From assembly GCF_003226255.1 (NCBI RefSeq), contig NZ_QJST01000008.1, positions 62,001 to 126,000 of the forward strand: a DNA stretch of 64,000 nucleotides, written 5' to 3'. A program made the position numbers and the translations under genes. This stretch comes from Idiomarina fontislapidosi (GTDB taxonomy: Bacteria; Pseudomonadota; Gammaproteobacteria; Enterobacterales; Alteromonadaceae). This document shows positions 15,148-23,353 of the stretch, in pieces; within the stretch, counting starts at the first letter, position 1, and each line of letters begins with the position of its first letter. Under the pieces are notes generated by a model. The model was not told the origin of the DNA. It was given only the letters and a program-made list of their open reading frames with translations, and ran no database searches.

Positions 15148-17984
15148 GACGCCTCTCCCTCGCCCAATAAGCGCTGCCAGACACGACGAACCGCATCCCG
15201 TTCAGCGGTTAGGTCGTGTTGGCTCAACGCATCCTGTCCTTGCAATGCCAGCGCGTGGCTCTCGCAGCGAAATATTTGATACGCATTAATAAGGTCCTGT
15301 GCCTCAACGGCATTAATGAGCCGGCATTGCTCTGCACAGGTCAGAATCCTTATATTATCGGAGTACTCTGTGAGCTGTGGGTACTCATGGGCATAATTCA
15401 GCACTAAATATTGCGCAATAAACTCAATATCCGCAATCCCGCCTGGGTCTTGCTTAATGTCAAAATGCGCTCCACCGCTGGATAGGTGCGCACGCATTTT
15501 ATGGCGCATACCTAAGATGTCATCGCGCAGTAACTGCGCTGCTCGACTGCGCGATAAAATCGCACAACGAATATCTTGCAGATCGGCTTGCAATGCATCA
15601 GTACCATAAATCGGGCGCGCACGAACTAATGCCTGTAATTCCCAAGTCCACGCCTCATCGCGAAGGTATCGGATAAACGAATCTAGCTGAGTCACAAGTA
15701 ACCCCGCTTGCCCTGACGGTCGCAACCGTAAATCCACCTCATATAACACGCCCGCTACCGTGCGAGTCGTAAACAAGTGCAGAATACGTTGCGCTAGCCG
15801 AAGATAGAACTGTTGCACCTCTATCGGTTTAGGACCATTCGTTTGCCCCTCATAGGCAGCATGCGTGACAAACACTAAGTCAAGATCGGAACCATAACCG
15901 AGTTCTAACCCCCCTAACTTACCATACGCCAACACACCGAATCCGGTGTCATGAATCGACCGACCAGGTGGCGTGCCATGGCGCTGTTCCATCTGTCGCC
16001 ACGCGAGGTGCACAACTTCTGCGGTGACTGCTTGAGCCAAGTAACTCAAATGATCACTGACCTTCATCAACTCAAGTCCACCGGTTATGTCAGCTGCGGC
16101 AATTTTTAGCTGGAGCACTTGCTTGGCTTGCCTAAGCGCATCCATTTGTGACTCTAAATCATCTTCCGGTGTTCGCACTAAAAACTCATTCAATACACTC
16201 GGATACTCATTGAGTTCGGGTAGCTGATACAGATGCTGTGGGTCGATAAGCTCGTCCAACAAAATAGGATGCAGTGCAAGTTGTTGAGACACCCAGGGTG
16301 ACGCTGCACACAGTCGGCATAACTGGATACGGGCGCCTGGGTTTTCTGCTAGCAGCTCGATGTAGGCCGTTCGACTCATAATCGCCCGAATAACACCCAA
16401 TACTCGCTCAAGAATCATCACAGACTGTGGCTGCGCAATAACCTGACGAAACAGCAAAGGCATTAACCGCGCCAGCGCGGCACGTCCCCGCGGTCCTGAG
16501 CTGCGTTTGCGCGCCTCGGTGCGGAACTGCTTTATGAGTCGCCAAATACCATCCACATCCTGCTCGCCTTCAGCAGCAATGATCTCAATCGCGGCATCAT
16601 CATCCAGCATATCTTGCCAGAGCACTTGTAAGCTTTGTTCTTCCTCATCACATTCAGAGCCTTCACCGACCACCTGCTTGAACTCATTATGAATAAAGTC
16701 CATCGCCTGAATAATACGTTGTTCAAGCTGCTTATAACTTGGCTCACCCATAAGGTAAGCCAGCTTTTCTTGTTCGTGAGGGTCAGTCGGTAGCTTCTGC
16801 GTTTGCTCATCGGCGAGTTGTTGCAGACGGTGTTCTACCTCACGAAGCAATTCATATGCTTCCAACAACCGTTTAGCGACCGTCGCTTCGAATATATCCA
16901 ACTCAACCATTGAGCGGTAAGCGTCGTAAATTGAGCGCGTTTGTAATGACTTCTCGCGCCCGCCGCGAATTAATTGGTGTGCTTGGGCAATAAATTCAAC
17001 TTCACGTATACCACCAGCGGCTAACTTAATATTACCCTGCGCACCTTGTCGCCTTGTTTCTTGGGTAATTAACAACTTCATTTTTCGCAGCGCTTCAATA
17101 GCACCAAAATCAATATAGCGGCGGTACACAAACGGACGAATCAAGCTTTGGAAGGCATCCGCTTGTTGGTCTTGCAGCCGGTTCAGTAACCGCGCTTTTA
17201 CCATGGCATAACGCTCCCAGTCCCGACCTTGCTCTTGATAATAATGTTCAAGTGCCGCCAAGCTGGTAACCAGAGGCCCTGACTGTCCAAAGGGTCGTAA
17301 GCGCATATCAACACGAAACGCTTGGCCATCAAAAGTATTCTCGTCTAATACCGCGATCAGCGCTTGGGCAAGACGAGTAAAAAACACCGAGTTCTCTACC
17401 GAGCGACGACCACCCTGTGTCTCACCCTGCTCTGGGTAATAGAAAATAAGGTCAATATCCGATGAAAAGTTGAGTTCTCGTCCACCGAGTTTCCCCATAC
17501 CAAGCACGTAAAGGTGTTGCAACGCTCCCTCGGCATCAATTGGCTGACCTAAACGTTGGTAAAAGCGTTGCTCAAGCCAATGTAGTGACTCGATTATCAA
17601 CGTATCTGCCAGTTCCGAGTAAAAAGCCAGTGATTCTTCAAGTGTCCGTTTTCCTTGCCATTCAAGCAACGCGCTTGCAGCCATGTGTGTATGTCTGAAA
17701 CGACGCACCGTTGCTTTAAGCTCATTCTCGGACTCAATAGATGCAATCGCCTGCAAAAATGCTGTGCGCGTATTCTCAGCCGACAATGGTGTTTGCCAGG
17801 CGCTCACCAGCGCGTCAGGGTAGCGCTCTGCAATTTGCGCGACAAAGGCGGATATCGCCACGGCATGACGTAACGGATCGCGCAACGCCGCAGGCACGTC
17901 TAGCTGCTCTTCAATACGCTGCCAAACAGGCTCAGAGGCGTCGATAAACGACGACGCGGGTAATTTATCTAAACGGTTTTGCAT
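15144..17984 (-). CDS. glnE: bifunctional glutamine synthetase adenylyltransferase/deadenylase
   Basis: A 946-residue enzyme that adenylylates and de-adenylylates glutamine synthetase in response to PII and glutamine. Both nucleotidyltransferase domains are intact: the N-terminal (removing) one has GMGKLGGRELNFSSDIDLIF, and the C-terminal (adding) one has AYGKLGGLELGYGSDLDLVF, each with the G-S-D-x-D metal motif. A helical regulatory linker and a C-terminal helical domain complete the architecture. The frame opens with TTG at 17996; the ATG at 17984 is preferred because it overlaps the preceding stop as TAATG and gives 946 residues, as in E. coli. It lies after the CYTH/CHAD gene, as in E. 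coli ygiF-glnE, and ends in a four-base overlap with lpxL. Confidence 0.95.
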   Translation of the reverse strand: MQNRLDKLPASSFIDASEPVWQRIEEQLDVPAALRDPLRHAVAISAFVAQIAERYPDALVSAWQTPLSAENTRTAFLQAIASIESENELKATVRRFRHTHMAASALLEWQGKRTLEESLAFYSELADTLIIESLHWLEQRFYQRLGQPIDAEGALQHLYVLGMGKLGGRELNFSSDIDLIFYYPEQGETQGGRRSVENSVFFTRLAQALIAVLDENTFDGQAFRVDMRLRPFGQSGPLVTSLAALEHYYQEQGRDWERYAMVKARLLNRLQDQQADAFQSLIRPFVYRRYIDFGAIEALRKMKLLITQETRRQGAQGNIKLAAGGIREVEFIAQAHQLIRGGREKSLQTRSIYDAYRSMVELDIFEATVAKRLLEAYELLREVEHRLQQLADEQTQKLPTDPHEQEKLAYLMGEPSYKQLEQRIIQAMDFIHNEFKQVVGEGSECDEEEQSLQVLWQDMLDDDAAIEIIAAEGEQDVDGIWRLIKQFRTEARKRSSGPRGRAALARLMPLLFRQVIAQPQSVMILERVLGVIRAIMSRTAYIELLAENPGARIQLCRLCAASPWVSQQLALHPILLDELIDPQHLYQLPELNEYPSVLNEFLVRTPEDDLESQMDALRQAKQVLQLKIAAADITGGLELMKVSDHLSYLAQAVTAEVVHLAWRQMEQRHGTPPGRSIHDTGFGVLAYGKLGGLELGYGSDLDLVFVTHAAYEGQTNGPKPIEVQQFYLRLAQRILHLFTTRTVAGVLYEVDLRLRPSGQAGLLVTQLDSFIRYLRDEAWTWELQALVRARPIYGTDALQADLQDIRCAILSRSRAAQLLRDDILGMRHKMRAHLSSGGAHFDIKQDPGGIADIEFIAQYLVLNYAHEYPQLTEYSDNIRILTCAEQCRLINAVEAQDLINAYQIFRCESHALALQGQDALSQHDLTAERDAVRRVWQRLLGEGEAS

Positions 17985-19483
17985 TATTGCTGCCAATAGG
18001 GTTCACGGCGTAATGCAGCCTTACGTGAGTACTCTAACGCGGTTAGCAACGACTCGCGTTGTACTTTTTGCCACTCAAGTAATTTCTCATCCGCCATCTC
18101 GTCACTGTTTTTAACCATTTCATGAAGTATATGGAGCGCGTTTATCTCACGGATCCCGCGCGCGAGATCAAGCCAAGGCGAACGGAAGTTATCGCGTTGT
18201 TGTGCATCATAGAGTTGACCTAAACAGGTGCCGAGCATCAAGCTATGCTGTAGAGGAGGCAACAACTTCAAATAGCGCTCTTCAGTCATATCTTCAACTT
18301 CTTCAAAAGCCGATTGCACGTCTTTCCAGTCATTACGTAAAAGCTCCGTACTCCAACTTTGGCAGGGTTGCTCTAACGAATCATTAGTCGGTTTTTCCAT
18401 CAGGAACTGAGATAAATCAAGTAATACACATTGATACGTATTCGAACGTACAACGTTGATCAGTTCGGCGAGTTGAATCACTTGTTGTTGCGTATCTTGC
18501 AAATGTTCGTAAAGGCTCGATTGCTTCTTAAGCGCACGATGATAAGCCCCATCCTCGGCCGTTAGCTCTGCCAATCCCTCAAACCGTTTCAACCAACTGA
18601 GTGACTGGTGAATCTCTGCCATACGATTGGCTAAATCCTGACAATCAATACCTAAGCCTTGTAGCTGGTCCAGTACCGAGCGACATAAATAAATACCATC
18701 GGCCATGCCTTGTGCAGCACGGACATGTGCATGGTGCTCCAGACACGCCTCATTGTGTTGCCAATGGCGTAAACCGTATTCAAGCGCTTTATACAGAGCA
18801 TCGGCCAAACTATAGTCTGGGTTAATATCCACAAAGTGAGTTTGCACAAACGGTTCAAGCGCGCTTTTACCGGCAAGCAAATAACCTCGCGCCGCTTTAC
18901 TCAATGACCCCATGCGGGCCCCCGCGTTTTTCACCAACCGTTCTGCTAAGCGATAAACATCCGCCAGATCACCACCTTGCAATTCGAGTTCCATTTCGAC
19001 AATACGCTCGGTCTTATCACCCGCACGAATTTCGCCAATATCAAGTACCAGCTCTATTTGCCCGTCGCCACTCGGGATATGCCACTTATGCCGCGTAAAG
19101 TCGGTTTTAAAAAGCTCCTGTAAATCGCGTTGAATGTCGTAAATCGGAAAGTCATCCGGCCAGATGGATTCATCAAACAGCGTAATATCCGGCTCCATGG
19201 AGTCTACGTCGAGGTTATACTCAGGGCGCTCATGCATACCGCCAAGCACTCGGCCAGCCAATTTGATTGTTTGCTCTAGTTGATCCCCTGACTGTCTGAT
19301 ACGTAACCCCATATCATACTGTCGTAATCTCAGATCGCTGGTATCAAAGTACGCGTTTGCCAATTCAAGCGCTTGATATGACGATTCTGCTCCATGTTCT
19401 TGTGCCATGGTGCGACATTCATTGAGTGTATTCTCACGCTGTTGTGGCTCAATTAATAGTTTGAGCTCAATTTCTTGTGACAT
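17984..19483 (-). CDS. CYTH-CHAD domain triphosphatase (YgiF-like)
   Basis: A 499-residue protein with an N-terminal CYTH domain (residues 1-200) and a C-terminal helical CHAD domain (about 220-495). The CYTH signature ExExK is seen as EIELKL, and the metal/phosphate-binding charged strands LRLRQYDMGLRIRQ and RAGDKTERIVEMELELQGG follow. E. coli YgiF hydrolyses inorganic triphosphate and sits upstream of glnE, as here. CHAD domains bind polyphosphate; this one is His-rich around HNEACLEHHAHVRAAQG. The protein is longer than E. coli YgiF (about 430), mostly within CHAD. Its stop overlaps the glnE start as TAATG, indicating coupling. Confidence 0.85.
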   Translation of the reverse strand: MSQEIELKLLIEPQQRENTLNECRTMAQEHGAESSYQALELANAYFDTSDLRLRQYDMGLRIRQSGDQLEQTIKLAGRVLGGMHERPEYNLDVDSMEPDITLFDESIWPDDFPIYDIQRDLQELFKTDFTRHKWHIPSGDGQIELVLDIGEIRAGDKTERIVEMELELQGGDLADVYRLAERLVKNAGARMGSLSKAARGYLLAGKSALEPFVQTHFVDINPDYSLADALYKALEYGLRHWQHNEACLEHHAHVRAAQGMADGIYLCRSVLDQLQGLGIDCQDLANRMAEIHQSLSWLKRFEGLAELTAEDGAYHRALKKQSSLYEHLQDTQQQVIQLAELINVVRSNTYQCVLLDLSQFLMEKPTNDSLEQPCQSWSTELLRNDWKDVQSAFEEVEDMTEERYLKLLPPLQHSLMLGTCLGQLYDAQQRDNFRSPWLDLARGIREINALHILHEMVKNSDEMADEKLLEWQKVQRESLLTALEYSRKAALRREPYWQQ

Positions 19484-19540
19484 GTTGGGATACCCAGTGC
19501 TAGAAGCTTTGTGCTAAAGGTACTGACTTGTTTCCTAAGG

Positions 19541-19573
19541 GTCAATAAACATTGTTTTCAAGGCTTTATTGAC
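19541..19573. promoter_or_regulatory. perfect inverted repeat, candidate operator upstream of putA
   Basis: GTCAATAAA (19541-19549) and TTTATTGAC (19565-19573) are exact reverse complements, arms starting 24 bases apart. The site ends 38 bases before the likely -35 of putA, a position typical for an activator or repressor dimer. It does not serve as a terminator, since the neighbouring gene on the left reads away from it. Confidence 0.55.
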
Positions 19574-19611
19574 AGTCGTCGAGAAAATATGCAACGTGAC
19601 CTTGGAAAGTC

Positions 19612-19639
19612 TTTACCGGCGCAAAAATAATCGTATACT
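19612..19639 (+). promoter_or_regulatory. likely sigma-70 promoter of putA
   Basis: TTTACC and TATACT are separated by 16 bases. Transcription would start near 19646, giving a leader of about 57 bases that contains a small hairpin (CCGA/TCGG) before the AGGAG ribosome-binding site. Confidence 0.5.
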
Positions 19640-19702
19640 TGCGCCCGATTCCCATCGTTGGGGAAGCACGCCGAGCTTCGGCCTGGCCAAACAGGAGATG
19701 CT

Positions 19703-22700
19703 ATGTTCAAAGCGAGTGAGGTGCTATCCAAAAGCCATCAGGCAGAGGATCTGAAGTCCTTACAGCAAGCAATAACCGACAACTATATCGTCGATGAAGA
19801 CGCATATATGCGCGAGTTGTTGCCGCTGGTGCCGTCAGATGATGACGCGGTTAGTACAGTAACGGAGCGCGCCGCGAAGTTAGTCGAGCAAGTGCGAGAG
19901 CAGGCCGACAACGGAATGGTTGATTCATTTTTGCAAGAGTACAGCTTAGACACGAAAGAGGGGATTATTCTCATGTGTCTTGCCGAGGCTCTGTTACGTA
20001 TTCCCGATGCAGCCACTGCAGACGCCTTAATCCAAGATAAGCTATCAGGCGGTGATTGGCAGAAGCATATGGGTCAAAGTGCATCATGGCTCGTTAACTC
20101 GGGCACCTGGGGATTAGCGCTGACAAACAGCGTGATTAATCCAACGGGTAAGGCGATGGAAACACCGCGTGGTGCATTTCGTCGGATGATTCGCAAACTG
20201 GGTAAACCGGTGGTTCGTAAAGCGACATATGCCGCTATGCAAATCATGGGCAAACAGTTTGTTCTGGGTCGAACCATTGATGAAGCATTGAAGGAAAGTC
20301 GCGAGAACCGCGATAAAGGCTACACACACGCCTATGACATGCTAGGTGAAGCCGCCCTGACGATGAGCGATGCTGAATACTATAAGCAGCAGTACGTTAA
20401 CTCGATAAAAACCATTACCAACGAAGATTTCAACAACCCAGATGCACCACGTCCGACTATCTCTATCAAGCTGTCGGCGTTACATCCGCGTTACGAAGCG
20501 GCGAATCATGAGCGCGTTTTAACCGAGCTTGCGACGACGCTGACAGACTTAGTAAAACTCGCCAAAGAAGCCGATGTCGGTGTGACTATTGATGCCGAAG
20601 AGGCAGATAGACACGAGTTATCGCTTGAGTTATTCGAAAAAGTTTACCGCAGTGGTGTGTGTAAAGGCTGGCCTCGCTTTGGTCTGGTTGTGCAAGCGTA
20701 CTCAAAACGTGCACTGCCAACCCTATGCTGGATTACCGCGCTTGCCCGTGAATGTGGTGACGAGATCCCAGTTCGCCTAGTAAAAGGTGCGTATTGGGAT
20801 AATGAGATCAAGTGGAGCCAAGAAAATGGTGTCACCGGCTACCCGGTGTTTACCCGCAAAGCGCACAGTGACCTTTCATATATCGCCTGCGCTCGCTACT
20901 TGTTGAGCGATGATACCGATGGTGCCATTTACCCTCAATTCGCAACTCATAATGCTCAAACCATTATGGCGATTGAGCACATGAACGAAACACATAAGCG
21001 TCGTATCGAGTATCAACGCCTGCACGGTATGGGCGACAACCTTTACGATACATTGATGAAGCAAAAGCCAGGTATGGTTGTGCGTATCTATGCACCGGTA
21101 GGACCGCACCGCGACCTACTGCCTTACTTAGTGCGCCGCTTGCTCGAAAACGGTGCCAACTCTTCATTCGTTCATAAACTCCTTGATGCGGATACACCAG
21201 TCAACGAACTGGTTGTACACCCACTGAAAACAGCAATGCGTCACGAAGTTTATGCAAACGACAAGATTCCACTTCCTCCTGCGATGTATGGGGAACGCAA
21301 AAATTCATTAGGATTGAATATGAATATTCACTCACAAGCAGATGATTTCATTGCCGCAGTACAACAGTATCGCGACAAACAATGGCAAGGTGGCCCAATT
21401 GTTGACGGCAAGACCGTTGAAACTGACCACCAAGTTAGTATCACCAGCCCGCAGGAAACGGCGAAACAAGTCGGTCGTATTTACTGGGGTGATAAAAAGC
21501 TTGCGGAACAAGCCTTGCAGAGCGCTAACAAAGCTTATCGTGCATGGCGCGAAGTACCTGTCGACGAGCGTGCAACTTGCCTAGAGAAATTTGCCGACTT
21601 AATGGAAGCCAACCGCAACGAGTTGATTGCATTATGTTCAGTTGAAGCGGGTAAAGGCTTGCAAGACGGTATTGACGAAGTTCGCGAAGCCGTTGACTTC
21701 TGTCGCTACTATGCAAAAGAAGCACGTAAGTTAATGGACGGCGAAATCCAATTGCCGGGACCTACTGGCGAAGATAACAAGCTGAAGCTCGAGGGTCGTG
21801 GTACCTTCATCTGTATCAGCCCATGGAACTTCCCACTGGCTATTTTCGTTGGGCAAGTTGTAGCAGCACTGGTCACAGGTAACTCAGTTATTGCTAAACC
21901 AGCTGAGCAAACAGGTCTCATTGCTTACCGCGCGGTGCAGCTAGCACTCGAAGCGGGCATCCCAGGCAATGTCTTGCATTTTATGCCGGGTAGCGGTGCA
22001 GAAGTCGGTAGCTTCTTGACGTCTCAAGAGGACATCGGTGGTGTTTGTTTCACTGGTTCAACTTACACAGCGCAAGCGATCAACCGTGCGTTGGCGGCTC
22101 GTACTGGACCTATCGTGCCTTTGATCGCCGAAACAGGTGGTCAAAACGCAATGTTAATTGACTCGACTTCTCTGCCTGAGCAGGTTGTCACCGACGTCGT
22201 TGCCAGTGCGTTCCAAAGTGCAGGTCAGCGCTGTTCAGCACTGCGTGTATTGTTTGTCCAAGATGACATTGCAGACCGTATCTTCGACTTACTGCGTGGC
22301 GCAATGGAAGAGCTTGAAGTCGGTGATCCGCTGTTGCATGAAACAGATGTTGGTCCGGTCATTGATGGTATTGCTAAAACCAACTTGGAACAGCATATCT
22401 CAGACATCCAACAAGCAGGTCGTCTGATTGCTCGTGCGCCAATGCCTGATTACACCCAAGGCGGAACGTTCGTGTCACCGACTGCAATCGAAATCGATAG
22501 CATCAGCCAGTTAGTGAAAGAAAACTTTGGCCCTATCTTGCATGTTATTCGCTACAAGACAGAAGAATTGGACGACGTTATTGATAGCATTAACGGTACC
22601 GGATATGGTCTTACTTTCGGTATCCATAGCCGTAACGAGACGTTTGCTTACGATATCGCGAGCCGTGTTGACGTCGGTAACGTTTACATCAACCGTAACC

Positions 22701-22870
22701 AAATCGGTGCGATTGTTGGCGTTCAACCGTTCGGTGGGCGTGGAATGTCAGGTACTGGACCTAAAGCAGGTGGACCACACTACCTCACTCGCTTCATTAC
22801 CGAAAAGACACGTTCGGATAACATTACAGCGGTCGGCGGAAACGCCACATTGCTCTCGCTCGACGACTAA
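19703..22870 (+). CDS. putA: bifunctional proline dehydrogenase/L-glutamate gamma-semialdehyde dehydrogenase
   Basis: A 1055-residue enzyme converting proline to glutamate: FAD-dependent proline oxidation to pyrroline-5-carboxylate, then NAD-dependent oxidation of the semialdehyde, with channelling between sites. The PRODH barrel occupies roughly residues 180-480 (TISIKLSALHPRYE, GVTIDAEEADRHELSLELFE, VRLVKGAYWDNEIKW). The aldehyde dehydrogenase half follows, with ICISPWNFPLAIF, general base Glu810 in AETGGQNAM and nucleophile Cys844 in SAGQRCSALR. The ribbon-helix-helix DNA-binding domain of E. coli PutA (1320 residues) is absent at the N-terminus, so it should not repress its own gene. The frame opens with TTG at 19658, but ATG at 19703 has AGGAG five bases upstream. 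An upstream inverted repeat may bind a separate regulator. Confidence 0.95.
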   Translation: MFKASEVLSKSHQAEDLKSLQQAITDNYIVDEDAYMRELLPLVPSDDDAVSTVTERAAKLVEQVREQADNGMVDSFLQEYSLDTKEGIILMCLAEALLRIPDAATADALIQDKLSGGDWQKHMGQSASWLVNSGTWGLALTNSVINPTGKAMETPRGAFRRMIRKLGKPVVRKATYAAMQIMGKQFVLGRTIDEALKESRENRDKGYTHAYDMLGEAALTMSDAEYYKQQYVNSIKTITNEDFNNPDAPRPTISIKLSALHPRYEAANHERVLTELATTLTDLVKLAKEADVGVTIDAEEADRHELSLELFEKVYRSGVCKGWPRFGLVVQAYSKRALPTLCWITALARECGDEIPVRLVKGAYWDNEIKWSQENGVTGYPVFTRKAHSDLSYIACARYLLSDDTDGAIYPQFATHNAQTIMAIEHMNETHKRRIEYQRLHGMGDNLYDTLMKQKPGMVVRIYAPVGPHRDLLPYLVRRLLENGANSSFVHKLLDADTPVNELVVHPLKTAMRHEVYANDKIPLPPAMYGERKNSLGLNMNIHSQADDFIAAVQQYRDKQWQGGPIVDGKTVETDHQVSITSPQETAKQVGRIYWGDKKLAEQALQSANKAYRAWREVPVDERATCLEKFADLMEANRNELIALCSVEAGKGLQDGIDEVREAVDFCRYYAKEARKLMDGEIQLPGPTGEDNKLKLEGRGTFICISPWNFPLAIFVGQVVAALVTGNSVIAKPAEQTGLIAYRAVQLALEAGIPGNVLHFMPGSGAEVGSFLTSQEDIGGVCFTGSTYTAQAINRALAARTGPIVPLIAETGGQNAMLIDSTSLPEQVVTDVVASAFQSAGQRCSALRVLFVQDDIADRIFDLLRGAMEELEVGDPLLHETDVGPVIDGIAKTNLEQHISDIQQAGRLIARAPMPDYTQGGTFVSPTAIEIDSISQLVKENFGPILHVIRYKTEELDDVIDSINGTGYGLTFGIHSRNETFAYDIASRVDVGNVYINRNQIGAIVGVQPFGGRGMSGTGPKAGGPHYLTRFITEKTRSDNITAVGGNATLLSLDD

Positions 22871-22894
22871 AAGACCTCGAGCCTATCGACAAAC

Positions 22895-22925
22895 AAAAAG
22901 CGGCGCATCAAGCGCCGCTTTTTTT
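22895..22925. terminator. bidirectional terminator after putA
   Basis: AGCGGCGC and GCGCCGCT form a GC-rich stem with a five-base loop (ATCAA), flanked by A-runs on the left and T-runs on the right. It can end putA on the plus strand and the converging minus-strand operon. Confidence 0.92.
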
Positions 22926-22930
22926 ATTTC

Positions 22931-23353
22931 CTAACGATTATCTAAGATACTTACGTCTGTTCCTGCGAGCTGCTGCTCCAGCGCCTCATCGTAAATAATA
23001 TAAACTTCATGTTTGTGCCCTGCCGCACTAAACTCAAGTGCCGCAATATCCACTTCATGACGCACAACACGTGGTGACTCACTCAGTTGATAATGCTTAG
23101 GTGGCAAAATAAAACGTTGTTCGATGAGCTCTCGCCCATCCCAACAGGCGGCTTCTTGTTTTGGTCGAAACTTCACCACGATAATAATAAATACCATCAT
23201 GGTTGCGAGTGCGCCAAGCGCTATTAACCAGAGCGGAGCCTTTCCGCCAATGTATATTGCCATCCACAGGGCTAAAAAAAAGCCGCCCCAACCTTGGGGG
23301 CGGCGACTATCTCGATAAAACCTAATAGTTTGATTAGAAGTCTTCGTCGTCAT
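22931..23353 (-). CDS. small two-helix membrane protein of unknown function
   Basis: I do not recognise this family. With the ATG at 23353 it is 140 residues: a polar, Arg-rich N-terminus (TIRFYRDSRRPQGW), two membrane helices close together (GGFFLALWMAIYIGG and APLWLIALGALATMMVFIIIVV), then a soluble C-terminal domain of about 75 residues (RPKQEAACWDGRELIEQRFILPPK...). The layout suggests a small membrane-anchored protein, perhaps of a bacterial PH or DUF3592-like kind, but no motif proves it. The frame is open to 23425, but the longer form would overlap the acyl-CoA dehydrogenase gene by more than 90 bases and lacks a signal. The chosen start overlaps that gene by 20 bases, so both are probably co-transcribed and end at the shared terminator. 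Confidence 0.6.
   Translation of the reverse strand: MTTKTSNQTIRFYRDSRRPQGWGGFFLALWMAIYIGGKAPLWLIALGALATMMVFIIIVVKFRPKQEAACWDGRELIEQRFILPPKHYQLSESPRVVRHEVDIAALEFSAAGHKHEVYIIYDEALEQQLAGTDVSILDNR

Noticed and set aside
22527-22934. Plus-strand open frame of 135 codons within the end of putA
   Set aside because: It is out of frame with conserved aldehyde dehydrogenase motifs and has no start signals.
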